Shown here piece by piece: positions 9,628-18,969 of a stretch of 35,278 bases of DNA. The DNA is from a bacterium (Candidatus Blackallbacteria) CG13_big_fil_rev_8_21_14_2_50_49_14 (GTDB lineage Bacteria > Cyanobacteriota > Sericytochromatia > UBA7694), in assembly GCA_002783405.1 (NCBI GenBank), contig PFGG01000031.1:1-35278 (forward strand), written 5' to 3'. A program made the translations under genes and the position numbers. The notes under the pieces were generated by a model that saw nothing but the letters and a program-made list of their open reading frames with translations, did no database searches and was not told where the DNA came from. Positions within the stretch are counted from its first letter, which is position 1. The number at the start of each line of letters is the position of its first letter.

Positions 9628-11270
9628 TTTTGAAACCGGTTGTTGCTGCGATCCACGTCAGGGGTCACGCTGGAAGGATCCAAACGCACTTCTTTGACTT
9701 CTGCGCCGACCTCAAAACTCAGACGTTCAGAACGGTTGACCCCATCCCAAAGATGAAAAACCACCTCACCGCTTTTCAAAACCAAGGCAATCGAGACGGG
9801 CATAATTGCCTCGCCCAAACGCTGAACGGTCACTGTCACCTTGTATTTGCCCTCATGCTCTGAAACCTGCAAGGATTGAATGCCATAGTCAATGACATGG
9901 CTTTCCTGCACCCATTGCAAAAAGAACCACTGCAAATCCTTGCCTGCAATTTTTTCAAGTTCAACCTGAAAATCTGCAACGGTCAGTTCTTTTTGCAAAT
10001 AGCGTTTCTGCAATTGTACTTCGAGATTTTCCAGCACTTTTTTGCCCAAGAGCACATCCAGCATGCGAAAAATGGTATAGCCCTTGCCCTGGGAAAGGGC
10101 TGCAAAACTGTCCAAGGGCAAACGGTCAAGAATCAGACGGGGAGTCTGCAAAGAGGTATTCCAACCCTGCCGGGCGGAGCGCAGATAGCTTTCGGTGACC
10201 TGATCGCCCAAGAGATAATTTTTACGTTTCTGTTGCATATAGACCTGACCGGTATACAGCGCCAGACCTTGGGTCATCCAGGGCACGACCAGCTGATTCT
10301 GCCTGACACGTTGCCCCCAATACTGCTGCGCAATGCCATAAACCAGCCATTCAGTCAGCTGTTGGCGAGAGCGGGCCTCATTTTTGCCTTCGGCAAAAGA
10401 ATTGCGCAGAACAATCAATTGTTGAGAAGCAATCACAGGGTATTTGCTGTCTTCTGCAGCGACAATCGTCAAACGCTTGGAGGGAAACACCCCATAACGC
10501 TGTTTAAAGAAACGCAGGACTTCTTCTGTAATCTGAAGCGCTTCGGTGCTCCATTTTTGCAGCTTACCGGGGTAATAATAGCGCAGTTGCATATCATCCA
10601 CATCCGCGGTGCGCAGCAGCAAATCAGGGGTAAAGATCAAATCCAGCCCACTTTGGCGCTCTCCACTGTAACGGTAGGTATGGTCAGCACTGGAAAGACT
10701 GACAGGTGCCAGTGGCGAAATCGCAAAAAGCTTGTCCAGAATCCGAACACTTACACTGTAATCGCTCAATTCTGAAGCTTCTGGCTGCCATTGCCCATTC
10801 TGGTAACTGACCAGACGGGGATACCAACTGCCCAAACCCAAACGGTTGGGATCATCTACCAAATAATAGGAACGATCCACCTGGGGCAAGCGCTCCAAAA
10901 CAAAACGCAAAGTCAACTTCAATTCCTGGCCCGGCTCCAGAGGCTGAGACAGAAAAACCTGATACAGTAAAGTGTCTTCAATTTCCCGTCCCAAATAGTT
11001 ATAACGGTAGGCATGGCCTGGCAGGACGAGTTTATCGGCACTCAAAACCTCTCTCACCTGCATTTTCGCCTGGCTGTTGGCATCCAGACGAAAAAAAAGT
11101 TCTTTCAGAGGCTCTTTGCTTTCATTGGTAAACTGCAGGGTTTCTTCACCCTGTAAAGATGCGGTATTGGTATTCAGTTCCAGATTGATCTGATAAACCG
11201 AGCGAGCCTGAACGCCTGAAATCAACAGTAGCCAAAGAACAGAACAGAACAAGAAACGCTTAAGCAGCAC
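9618..11270 (-). CDS. Exported M1 (gluzincin) aminopeptidase-like protein with lost zinc site
   Basis: 550-residue secreted protein with a cleavable signal peptide (about residues 1-22, ending VQA). The beta-sheet N-terminal domain resembles the M1 aminopeptidase saddle domain, and a helical region from about 240 follows. Where active M1 enzymes have HExxH, the sequence reads YGIAQ (311-315) inside EWLVYGIAQQYWG. The downstream zinc ligand in the W-x-x-E-G motif is Gln in WMTQGLA (Q334). All three zinc ligands and the catalytic Glu are therefore replaced while the surrounding fold signature persists. That indicates a non-catalytic relative, perhaps a binding or structural protein. The start is a GTG at 11270, four bases beyond the HEAT gene stop, with GAGG unusually close. 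A TTG a few codons in is an alternative. Probably co-transcribed with the HEAT gene. Confidence 0.75.
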   Translation of the reverse strand: MLLKRFLFCSVLWLLLISGVQARSVYQINLELNTNTASLQGEETLQFTNESKEPLKELFFRLDANSQAKMQVREVLSADKLVLPGHAYRYNYLGREIEDTLLYQVFLSQPLEPGQELKLTLRFVLERLPQVDRSYYLVDDPNRLGLGSWYPRLVSYQNGQWQPEASELSDYSVSVRILDKLFAISPLAPVSLSSADHTYRYSGERQSGLDLIFTPDLLLRTADVDDMQLRYYYPGKLQKWSTEALQITEEVLRFFKQRYGVFPSKRLTIVAAEDSKYPVIASQQLIVLRNSFAEGKNEARSRQQLTEWLVYGIAQQYWGQRVRQNQLVVPWMTQGLALYTGQVYMQQKRKNYLLGDQVTESYLRSARQGWNTSLQTPRLILDRLPLDSFAALSQGKGYTIFRMLDVLLGKKVLENLEVQLQKRYLQKELTVADFQVELEKIAGKDLQWFFLQWVQESHVIDYGIQSLQVSEHEGKYKVTVTVQRLGEAIMPVSIALVLKSGEVVFHLWDGVNRSERLSFEVGAEVKEVRLDPSSVTPDVDRSNNRFQNQN

Positions 11271-11273
11271 GCC

Positions 11274-13445
11274 TCAACTCCGAATCTTGGCCAGAGCGGC
11301 CTGAACAGAAGACTTTAAAACCGGCTCCAACTGAGGAGCCTTCAAAAGCGCTTCCAAAGGGGAGAGTGCTCGGCTGTCTTTTAACTCAGCCAAAGCCTTT
11401 ACAGCCTCTTCACGGACCAGAACATGGCCATCTTCAAGCGCTTGAAGCAGGGGCTCTAGGTCTTCAAGTTTGCCTTGTTTCCCCAGGGCAGAAGCCGCAA
11501 AAGCCCGCATCAGAAAATCTTCATTTTTTTGCAGCACACGGGTCAGCGGCGCAATCAACTCAGGGCTCTTCAATGCCCCCAAAGCTTCAGCAGCAGCATT
11601 TCTGACCCAGTTATCGGCATCATCCAAGGCCGCAATCAGCGCATGCAAGGCATCCTGATGATGAATCTGGCCCAAACTCTGAACCACCGAACAACGCACC
11701 CAAGGCTCGGAATGTTTCAAGGCTTCAAGCAAAGCTGCAACGGCTTCGGGCAAAGCTAAAAAGCCCAAGGCTTCAGCCCCCGCCTGTACGACCTTGGCAT
11801 CGGTATCGCAAAGTGCTTTGATCAGAGCTGGCAAAGCGCGGGCATCTTTAAACAAACCCAAGGTAATCGCAGCGCGTTGACGCACCCCCGAAGAAGCATC
11901 TTCCAAAGCCTTTAAAAGGGCTTGAAAAGCAGCCTCGCCCTTTAAATGCCCCAAGGCTTGAGCAGCAAAGGTGCGTACAATAAAATCCTCATCCGATTCA
12001 AGCGTATGAATCAAGGCCTCTAAAGCTTCAGGCTCCTGGCGATCGCTGAGAGCCTCGGCAGCCACCTGCCGCACCCAAGCCTCTTCATCTGCCAAAGCGG
12101 CAATCAAAACAGGCGCGATTTTGTCTGAACCATGGCAGGATTGCCCCAAGGCCCGTATCGCAGCCTCGCGCACTTCCGGCTCAGCATCAGAGGCCACGCC
12201 CACCAAACCCGCACAGACTTCACCCGAAGAAAAAACAGCCAAAGCCTGGGCTGCAACCTGACGAACCCAACGCAAATCAGATTTCAAGGCCCCCAAGAGC
12301 GCCTCTTCAGCCGCCGACCCTCTCTGACGCGACAAAGCCTCAGCCGCAGCCTGAACCACCCGTTCACTGGCGTCCGATAACATGGGAATAATCAAAGCCT
12401 GGGTCAATTCCGGCTCACGTTCCCCCAAGGCTATCGTCGCCACCATGCGCAGCCATTCATCCCGATTGCCCAAGGCCGTTTTTAAAGCGTCGATCACCTG
12501 GGGACATTTTAGCTGTCGCAACATTTCAATCGCATTTTGACGGGTATCAATATCTGCTGAATTTAAGGCCCGCGTCAGGGCCGGAAGCAGGATTTCCTCT
12601 CCCTGGGATTGCAAGGATTGAAGGATATTTTCACGCATGCTTTCGCCATCGGGCTGTAAAGCTGCCCGAATCAGAATATCGGTGGCGCGGGAATCACGAA
12701 AACGGCCCAAAGCAGCGATGACGGCCTCGCGAATGGCAGAAAGTTCTTCATAGAGAATATGCTCCAAAAAAGGAATCGCACGGGTATCCCCCAAACGACC
12801 CAGACGCTCCACCGCACTCAAACGCACTTCCATATCGTTGTGGTTCAATTCCTGTAAAAGCGGCCAGAGACGGGTTTCTGGGTCTATCAAGCACAAGCTC
12901 TCTGCCACCTGGGTGCGCACCCAGCGATCCGAATCATTTAAAGCCGCTGTCAAAATTTCCAAACATTCGGCAGAAGGAAATCCGCCCAAAACCTCAGCCG
13001 CTGTCGCCCGTACCAGATAAGAACTGTCTTCGGCGAGAATCTGTTTCAAATCAGCAAAAATCTGTTCATCGCCCAATTTCCCCAAGGCTTCAACCACCGA
13101 GGCCCGCAAAAGCGTATTGGAATCGGTTAAAATTTGCTTGAGTGCAGGCACCGCCCGCTGATCGCCCAAGTCGGCCAAAGCGACTACGACCTGATGACGC
13201 ACCTCAGGATCAGGATCCTGTAAAGCAGCCATCAAGGGTTCTACAGCCTGAAGGTCACGCATTTCTGCCAAAAACTCAACAGCCTGTTGCCGCACTTCAG
13301 GCTTTTCACTTTTTAGAAGAAACAGCAAAGCATCAAAACGTTGTTCACGCGCATGTTTCCCATCAGAAGTGGCGGCAGGCAACTCTAATGCTTCAGGGGT
13401 ATTTTCAGCACCCAGATCAGCCAGCAATTGATCGATATCGTCCAT
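11274..13445 (-). CDS. Long HEAT-repeat (PBS-lyase-like) protein
   Basis: 723-residue protein made almost entirely of about 31-residue HEAT-like repeats, roughly 22 of them, after an acidic 45-residue leader (MDDIDQLLADLG). Repeats follow the pattern D-x-x-(V/L)-R-x-x-A-x-x-A-L-(G/A)-x-(L/F)-x-(D/S)-x-x-A-(V/L)-x-x-L, as in DPEVRHQVVVALADLGDQRA. No signal peptide, membrane helix or catalytic motif is visible. Such solenoids are usually protein-binding scaffolds, and some cyanobacterial relatives are phycobilin lyases, but there is no support for that activity here. The ATG at 13445 is chosen over an upstream in-frame start because AAAGGGA lies about 7 bases before it. It is followed closely by the peptidase-like gene and preceded by the TPR/GT41-like gene. 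Confidence 0.9.
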   Translation of the reverse strand: MDDIDQLLADLGAENTPEALELPAATSDGKHAREQRFDALLFLLKSEKPEVRQQAVEFLAEMRDLQAVEPLMAALQDPDPEVRHQVVVALADLGDQRAVPALKQILTDSNTLLRASVVEALGKLGDEQIFADLKQILAEDSSYLVRATAAEVLGGFPSAECLEILTAALNDSDRWVRTQVAESLCLIDPETRLWPLLQELNHNDMEVRLSAVERLGRLGDTRAIPFLEHILYEELSAIREAVIAALGRFRDSRATDILIRAALQPDGESMRENILQSLQSQGEEILLPALTRALNSADIDTRQNAIEMLRQLKCPQVIDALKTALGNRDEWLRMVATIALGEREPELTQALIIPMLSDASERVVQAAAEALSRQRGSAAEEALLGALKSDLRWVRQVAAQALAVFSSGEVCAGLVGVASDAEPEVREAAIRALGQSCHGSDKIAPVLIAALADEEAWVRQVAAEALSDRQEPEALEALIHTLESDEDFIVRTFAAQALGHLKGEAAFQALLKALEDASSGVRQRAAITLGLFKDARALPALIKALCDTDAKVVQAGAEALGFLALPEAVAALLEALKHSEPWVRCSVVQSLGQIHHQDALHALIAALDDADNWVRNAAAEALGALKSPELIAPLTRVLQKNEDFLMRAFAASALGKQGKLEDLEPLLQALEDGHVLVREEAVKALAELKDSRALSPLEALLKAPQLEPVLKSSVQAALAKIRS

Positions 13446-13547
13446 AATGCATCCCTTTCGAGGCAGAAATCTGATTGAGCCCAAACTCATTCTATTTTTT
13501 AATATGGTACCATCCCTGCCAGTAGGATATCCATGACCCAAACCCGC

Positions 13548-15605
13548 TTATTCAGGCTTTGAAATACCTGGGGGCACGTCTCCTGCGACCAGTGCCTCCA
13601 TAAAATCTGAAAATTCTTTAACGATTTCCCGATCTTCAAAAAGAATGCTACGGGCCAAGGTACCTTCAATAATCGTTTTGCGCAGTTCAGGCTGGCTGGC
13701 ATAAAGAATCGCCTTTTGAATATAGTCTTCCAGATCATGCGCGACAGTATCCATCAGTTGCATTTTTTGATAGAGTGCAGCCGTAATGCGACCGACCATG
13801 CGCTCAGTCGGTAAAGTCACAATCGGAATGCCATAGGCCATGGCCTGGTAGGTGGTCGTACCGCCCCCATAATAGAGTGGGTCAAGCACCACATCGGTCA
13901 CGCGCAAAAGTCCCAGATAGTCTTCAACGGGCATTTCCGGCAGAACCCAAATCCGCTCCATGACCTCAGGAATCGTACGCTGAAAGCGTTTGAGCAAGAG
14001 TTGACAGAGATGCTCCTGGGTGGAGGTCGCCACCAAAACCAAGTGCCCTTTGGGATCTCTGAGCAGAATTTCTTTGACCACGGGATCAAAATCAGGGTGA
14101 AATTTGAGCAGATTCTGCGGGCAGGCGTAAAGGTGCTCGACCTCTGCAAGCCCAAAATCAGCACGGCTGACTGACTGCTCAGGAAAAGGATAAAGCGGAA
14201 GATGCGAAGGCAGGGTTTTAAAACGAACAAGTGTTTCAGAGTAATCCGCTTCAGCATCCGGGCGTTCAATCAGCTCACTTGAAAAAAAATAATCCATTTC
14301 AGGCAAACCACTGGTGCCCGGATTCATCCAGGAGGTGGCCTGGGCCCGTGCCAAACGCAAAGAAGCCAGTGAATACTGAAAATAATCCCAATTGGGTTCA
14401 GTGAACATCAGCAAATCGAGTTCTTCTTCGCGAATCTGGCGGGCTGCTTCCTGAAAATCCTTGGAAATGACCTGGTAGCTGGCATTGGGATGGCTGAAAC
14501 GATAGCGGTTCTGAGGATTGAAAATCTGACTGACCTTGGGAGAATTGCAAAAGACCGTAATTTTATAGCGTTCGGGATCCATTTCATTGAAAAGCGCACC
14601 CGCATAGGCAAACGCCAAATTCACACTTTTGCTGGAACAAATCAGACCCAAATGAATCCATTTGCGGGTATGGGGACGTGGCTCCCAGGGCGCTAACTGA
14701 GTTTCGGGCAAAAGCACGGGCAAAAGCGCGGCAAACTGGCGCCGAATCGGCAGGGGGTTGTAGTGATGATAGGCAATATGCACAATATTGGATTGAATCA
14801 TGCTGAAATATTGATGGTTTTTTTCGTGAAATTTAAGGGTGCGCTTGCGTAAACCCTGTTCAAAATCCGTCAAAGCCTGCTGAATTTTGACTTGAAACTG
14901 CTCTATCTGCTGGCGGGAGGCCATCACATAGGGATAGGCCAGATCCCGTTTTAATTTCCACAGCACCGCTCCCCCTGTCGCTCCCATGGCTTCGTTATAA
15001 CAACGCAGGGCAGACTCATATTCGCCATTGCGCTCCAACAGGTAGCCCATAAAAAACGAGATCAAAGGCAAACTGGGGGCATGGATTTTGCCCAAAGCCA
15101 TAAAACACGCCAGTGCGCTGTCCATATCGCCTTTGGATTGCAAACTTTCAGCCAGTAAAAAATAGGTAAGGGGTTCAGTGGGTTCAATCTCCAAGGCTTT
15201 GAGGTAAAAAGAAATCGCAAGTTCATCCTGGTCCATGCGGCTGAGCATACGTGCAAAACGCAGATAGGCATCCCCGGTTTCAGGCTGCGGGGTTCTGAGC
15301 AGATATTCTCCATAGGCCATAAACGAACGGTAAAAATCATTGTGGTCTTCGTAATAAGCACCCAGTTTTAAATAAGCCGGTGAATAGCGGCGATTGGAGA
15401 CCATCGCCTGGCGGTAGTATTTCGCAGCCAAATCTGAATTTTCTTGTTTTTCAGCCTGCAAGCCCAATTGAAAAAAGGCCTGATAAGCACGGGGATTCAG
15501 GCGGGTGACGCGTCGAAAAAGTTTCTGGGCGCGGGCCACTTCCCCGCGCCGCTGAAGTTTCAGCGCCTGGCGCAAGATTCTGTGGGCCTGGGCATTTGCG
15601 GCCAT
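13548..15605 (-). CDS. TPR protein with SPINDLY/O-GlcNAc-transferase-like (GT41) domain
   Basis: 685-residue predicted cytosolic glycosyltransferase. The N-terminal ~250 residues are tetratricopeptide repeats (for example the LFRRVTRLNPRAYQAFFQLG and FYLKALEIEPTEPLTYFLLA units). The C-terminal half has GT41 landmarks: DYFFSSELIERP, LKFHPDFDP (Lys in the nucleotide-sugar site), and YYGGGTTTYQA (about 578-588) followed by GIPIVTL. These correspond to the UDP-sugar binding region of OGT and COG3914 proteins. Bacterial members glycosylate proteins (for example flagellin or adhesins) or have unknown targets. The start at 15605 is supported by GAGAGGG about 8 bases upstream. The next gene downstream is the HEAT-repeat protein, after about 100 bases. 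Donor and acceptor cannot be read from sequence. Confidence 0.82.
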   Translation of the reverse strand: MAANAQAHRILRQALKLQRRGEVARAQKLFRRVTRLNPRAYQAFFQLGLQAEKQENSDLAAKYYRQAMVSNRRYSPAYLKLGAYYEDHNDFYRSFMAYGEYLLRTPQPETGDAYLRFARMLSRMDQDELAISFYLKALEIEPTEPLTYFLLAESLQSKGDMDSALACFMALGKIHAPSLPLISFFMGYLLERNGEYESALRCYNEAMGATGGAVLWKLKRDLAYPYVMASRQQIEQFQVKIQQALTDFEQGLRKRTLKFHEKNHQYFSMIQSNIVHIAYHHYNPLPIRRQFAALLPVLLPETQLAPWEPRPHTRKWIHLGLICSSKSVNLAFAYAGALFNEMDPERYKITVFCNSPKVSQIFNPQNRYRFSHPNASYQVISKDFQEAARQIREEELDLLMFTEPNWDYFQYSLASLRLARAQATSWMNPGTSGLPEMDYFFSSELIERPDAEADYSETLVRFKTLPSHLPLYPFPEQSVSRADFGLAEVEHLYACPQNLLKFHPDFDPVVKEILLRDPKGHLVLVATSTQEHLCQLLLKRFQRTIPEVMERIWVLPEMPVEDYLGLLRVTDVVLDPLYYGGGTTTYQAMAYGIPIVTLPTERMVGRITAALYQKMQLMDTVAHDLEDYIQKAILYASQPELRKTIIEGTLARSILFEDREIVKEFSDFMEALVAGDVPPGISKPE

Positions 15606-15618
15606 AGCGCTCACCCTC

Positions 15619-15861
15619 TCAAATTCTGAAAATGCCGTAAGGATCACGGCGTGATTTCAGTTTTTCTGGAGCAGAAAGCGCTTTGAGTAGCTGTGCGGCC
15701 AGCTCTCTTAATTCAGCGTTGCTTTCCTGTTTCAGATAGGCCACCAAAACAGGAATGGCATCCGGGCTGCCCTGCTCTGACAAACGCAAGAGCAAGCGTC
15801 TCCGGATTTCAGGATCCGGGCTCTCAAACAAAATTGAAGTATCAGGGCAATTGAAATTCAT
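15619..15861 (-). CDS. Small HEAT-repeat protein
   Basis: 80-residue protein with about two HEAT-like units (SPDPEIRRRLLLRLSEQGSPDA, then NAELRELAAQLLKALSAPE), so it resembles a fragment of the large HEAT protein nearby. The ATG at 15861 is chosen, and a TTG 15 codons upstream keeps the frame open. It overlaps the end of the ABC transporter gene by 20 bases and ends 13 bases before the TPR/GT41-like start, suggesting one transcription unit. Function unknown; probably a small protein-interaction module. Confidence 0.7.
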   Translation of the reverse strand: MNFNCPDTSILFESPDPEIRRRLLLRLSEQGSPDAIPVLVAYLKQESNAELRELAAQLLKALSAPEKLKSRRDPYGIFRI

Positions 15862-17506
15862 GGGCCTGTACAGGTGAAGAGTGTGTCCTGATTGTACCAC
15901 GTTCAAACACGAAAACCTGGGGCAAAGCAGCCAGGGTTTCTGGGCGATGGCTGACCAGCAAACAGCTCATGTCTGGATATTCAGCCCGCAAAGCCGCAAA
16001 GATCAGGGCCTCCGTCTGCAGATCCAACTCAGAGGTGGCTTCGTCCAAAAGCAGAACAGCAGGCTGGGCCAAAAGCGCGCGCGCCAAAGCCACACGCTGG
16101 CGTTCTCCCCCCGAAAAAAAACTGCCCTGATTGCCCATCAAACTTTCGGCCCCCTCTGGCAAAGCAGCCAGAACCGTCTCCAACTGACAGACTTGAAGCA
16201 GACGCTGCCATTCTGCCTCACTGATCTCGCGGCCCAGGCAGATATTTTCGCGCAGACTGCGGTTAAAAAAACCTGCTTTCTGAGGCACCAAGACCACCCG
16301 CAAAGCCTCAGGCAAAGTCTGAACTTTGCCCTGAGTGGCCGCTAATTGCCCAGCCAGAATCGCAAGCAGGGAAGATTTCCCACAGCCCGAAGGCCCTGCC
16401 AGAGCGGCCCAGGAGCCTGGCTCCAAAACCAGAGTAAGCGCATTGAAAAGGGGGGGTTGTTCTGGATAGGCAAAGCCCAAGTCCACTGTTTGGATTTTCC
16501 CAACTGGAGCCTGTTCTGTTTCTTTCATATCCTCTGGAATGAACGCTTCAAGCTCCTGAATCCGCTCCTGGGCGGGTTGCGCCGCATGCACCACGCCCCA
16601 GGCCTGAACCAAGGCCAGAACCGGATCTACACCCAAAGCCAAAGCAGTGCCAAAGGCCAATAAATCCCCGCCGGTTACCCATTTCTGCTCCACTTGCCAG
16701 ATACCCGCAATCAAAACCAGGCCGATCGCCAAAACCTGGATCAGCGTTAAAAGAGGGCCTTGGATTGCCTGCCAGGCCAATTGACGTATTTGTGAGGCCA
16801 AAATAGTTTGCTGAAGTGCTTCCACACGGCTCTCCAGCCAGGTATGGATACGCAAGGGCCACAAACTGGGCAAAGCCTGAAAGGTTTCACTCAATTCCTG
16901 GTGCAAGGCTCCCCGCCCTTGCATCTGCTGACGCGCCCAAAAGTTGAGGGGCCTCCCCGTTAAAACCAGGGTGCGCGATCCCAAGGGCAAAAGCAGCAGG
17001 GTCAGCAGGGTCAGCCCCACATTCATCCACAACAGGCTGCCCAGCAGGGCCAAGCTCAGAATCAGGTTGGGAAAAAAATGTGCAAGTTGCTGCTGACGGG
17101 CCCCTTCCATCTGTTGCAAATCACTGCTGAGGCGTGAGAGCAAATCCCCCGTTTGCCAGGACTGCCACTTCCAAAGCGGCTGCCGCAATAGCTGTTGATA
17201 AATCCGCAGACGGCATTGATGGGTATGAACATAGGCCAACCAGCCCCAGAGCAGGGTCTGTATCCAATAGAAAAATCCCTTGGCCGCATAGACGCCTAAA
17301 ATCAAACCCAAGAGGGCCATAAAACGGGAAAGATTCACGCCCTGAAACAGGCTTTCGAGTTGACGGGCCAAGGGAATCAGCAGCAGGGTCAGCGCCAGAT
17401 GCAGACACAAACAAAGCAGGGCACAGAAACAAACCCAAGGATGGGATTTTAGCCAGGAAAAACGCCACACAATGGCTTCGCTTAACAGGACGCTTTCAAA
17501 TACCAC
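15842..17506 (-). CDS. ABC exporter, fused membrane and ATPase domains
   Basis: 554-residue half-transporter of the MsbA/CydCD type. The N-terminal ~300 residues contain about six hydrophobic helices and an intracellular-loop motif (TGDLLSRLSSDL). The nucleotide-binding domain has Walker A GPSGCGKSS, a Q-loop (VPQKAGFFN), signature FSGGERQRVALARAL, Walker B VLLLDEATSELD and switch His (VSHRPET). All catalytic elements are present. A homodimer or a partner is needed, and no second ABC gene is adjacent. The start codon is uncertain: the GTG at 17506 overlaps the FMN reductase gene by 25 bases and lacks a clear ribosome site, and a GTG 12 codons later is an alternative. The cargo is unknown. Confidence 0.88.
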   Translation of the reverse strand: MVFESVLLSEAIVWRFSWLKSHPWVCFCALLCLCLHLALTLLLIPLARQLESLFQGVNLSRFMALLGLILGVYAAKGFFYWIQTLLWGWLAYVHTHQCRLRIYQQLLRQPLWKWQSWQTGDLLSRLSSDLQQMEGARQQQLAHFFPNLILSLALLGSLLWMNVGLTLLTLLLLPLGSRTLVLTGRPLNFWARQQMQGRGALHQELSETFQALPSLWPLRIHTWLESRVEALQQTILASQIRQLAWQAIQGPLLTLIQVLAIGLVLIAGIWQVEQKWVTGGDLLAFGTALALGVDPVLALVQAWGVVHAAQPAQERIQELEAFIPEDMKETEQAPVGKIQTVDLGFAYPEQPPLFNALTLVLEPGSWAALAGPSGCGKSSLLAILAGQLAATQGKVQTLPEALRVVLVPQKAGFFNRSLRENICLGREISEAEWQRLLQVCQLETVLAALPEGAESLMGNQGSFFSGGERQRVALARALLAQPAVLLLDEATSELDLQTEALIFAALRAEYPDMSCLLVSHRPETLAALPQVFVFERGTIRTHSSPVQAHEFQLP

Positions 17507-18099
17507 CCCGCAAAGCCCTGCTCAATTGATTTGTCAGGGTTTTGACGGGCCACTTCACGATCTTCGTTGAATTGCTGGCGCAAGATCTGTCCATAGACTA
17601 CCGTATCGCGTCCCATTCTTTGCAGACGCTCTACAACGCTTGTATTTTGAAGGCTACCATCAGCGCCAAAATCAGCCTCACGGGCCGCAGCCTGATAGGG
17701 CAGAGCCCAGCCGTGACAATGCTGCACGGCCACGCGCATCTGGGTAATACAACTCACCCCCAAACTGCCCCCGGTCGAAGCCGCCAGAGCAAAGACCTTG
17801 CCCGCAAATTCATGGTAATGAAAATCAAAGAAATTTTTCATCCAACCGGTCATACAGCCATGGTATTCAGGTGAAACCAAAATAAAAGCATCCGCCGATT
17901 GACAGACCTGACGAACCTGGCTGACAATTGCGTCATGCTCATAGGTTTCATCGGTGCGAAAGAGTGGCAGGGGAGTGGCCAATAAATCCAATTCATCCAC
18001 TTCCGCTCCGGCCGCCCGGGCAGAATCTGCAATTATTTCCAAAATACGCCTGGAATTGCTTTCCTGGTGCGTGCTGCCATAAACGGCAAGGATTTTCAT
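17482..18099 (-). CDS. NADPH-dependent FMN reductase-like flavoprotein
   Basis: 205-residue flavodoxin-fold protein. It starts MKILAVYGSTHQESNSRRIL, where the GSTxxxSxxxR loop binds FMN phosphate. The family motif SPEYHGCMTGWMKNFFDF follows near residues 75-92, and a second flavin-contact segment (ALAASTGGSLGV) comes later. The ATG at 18099 has GGAGG five bases upstream, so an upstream in-frame start is not used. Proteins of this family reduce flavins, quinones, chromate or azo compounds using NAD(P)H, and the physiological substrate cannot be assigned. It lies 114 bases downstream of the nucleotidyltransferase gene. Confidence 0.85.
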   Translation of the reverse strand: MKILAVYGSTHQESNSRRILEIIADSARAAGAEVDELDLLATPLPLFRTDETYEHDAIVSQVRQVCQSADAFILVSPEYHGCMTGWMKNFFDFHYHEFAGKVFALAASTGGSLGVSCITQMRVAVQHCHGWALPYQAAAREADFGADGSLQNTSVVERLQRMGRDTVVYGQILRQQFNEDREVARQNPDKSIEQGFAGWYLKASC

Positions 18100-18213
18100 G
18101 GGGGCCTCCACAGTTCTATCACTCAAAATTCAGGTACTATCTTACCACAGGGCCCAAGCCCCTGCCGCAGGTTCAAGCGCCCTGAAACAAGAGCAGATCT
18201 GGGCTGAAAAAGC

Positions 18214-18969
18214 TCAGTGAACCCCCAAAGGCAAAGCCAGTTCTCCCCGCACCAGCCAATCTTGATACAAACGCAGATCCTCAGGGGTATCCAATTCCAA
18301 CCAGGGTTCAGCCACGGGCAAAACCGAAATTTCATGCTGCCGCCGCAAAAGCAATTGCAGAAGAGAGGTCATATCCAAGCGATCGGCAGCTTCCTGTGAG
18401 AGGGCCTCAAGTGCCGCTTCAATCCAGCCCCAAGCAAGGGGGGTTATTTTCAAAAGCCCCATATACTGCCCTTCAATCTGCTCGAGGGCCGTGGCTCTTT
18501 GGCCAATTTCAGTCAAGCAACCAGCGCCATTGCTGCGAAAGGTTTCAGCATCCGCCAAAGGATCTGCGAATCGGGCTTCCCAAAGCCTGCGCCACTGGGT
18601 ATTCGAAGAGATCACCAACGCTCCTGGCGCTTGAATCAAGCGCTGAATACACACCGAGGTGGTCAGAATATCCGCATAACTGATCAAACAGGGGGCTTCC
18701 CGCAGCCAATCAGCCGCACACACCAGAGACTTCACCATTTGAGTCGTTTGCCAACGCGGATTGAAAAAGCCTGTGGTTTCAGGCAAATCCAGACATTCAG
18801 AACGGTAGCCTTTGACAATGCCGATCTGCTCACAGCCTCCTTCCCGCAGAGCGGCGATCTGCCAGCTCAAAAGAGGTTTCCCCCCTAATTCCACCAAGCC
18901 CTTGGGCAAAGCTTCGGTCATAGCGCCCAAACGGCTGCCCCGGCCTGCCGCCAGAATTATTGCGCGCAT
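18214..18969 (-). CDS. Nucleotidyltransferase, predicted CTP:phosphoglutamine cytidylyltransferase (Cj1416-like)
   Basis: 251-residue NTP transferase. The nucleotide loop LAAGRGSRLG (6-15) leads into LPKGLVELGGKPLL (catalytic-type K23 and K31). The metal-binding acidic residue is in SYADI (D100), and a late WLELDTPEDL (around 223-232) supplies the second acidic site typical of sugar-phosphate and phosphocholine cytidylyltransferases. By itself it could only be called a sugar or choline nucleotidyltransferase. The specific prediction comes from context. In C. jejuni the same-order neighbour Cj1416 joins CTP and L-glutamine phosphate (amide-phosphorylated) to give gamma-glutamyl-CDP-amidate. 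The start overlaps the hydrolase gene upstream by 13 bases, implying coupled translation. Confidence 0.75.
   Translation of the reverse strand: MRAIILAAGRGSRLGAMTEALPKGLVELGGKPLLSWQIAALREGGCEQIGIVKGYRSECLDLPETTGFFNPRWQTTQMVKSLVCAADWLREAPCLISYADILTTSVCIQRLIQAPGALVISSNTQWRRLWEARFADPLADAETFRSNGAGCLTEIGQRATALEQIEGQYMGLLKITPLAWGWIEAALEALSQEAADRLDMTSLLQLLLRRQHEISVLPVAEPWLELDTPEDLRLYQDWLVRGELALPLGVH

Noticed and set aside
9876-10775. A 299-codon plus-strand open frame opposite the M1-like gene
   Set aside because: The opposite frame has a signal peptide and a family-like fold; this one has no motif and no ribosome-binding site.
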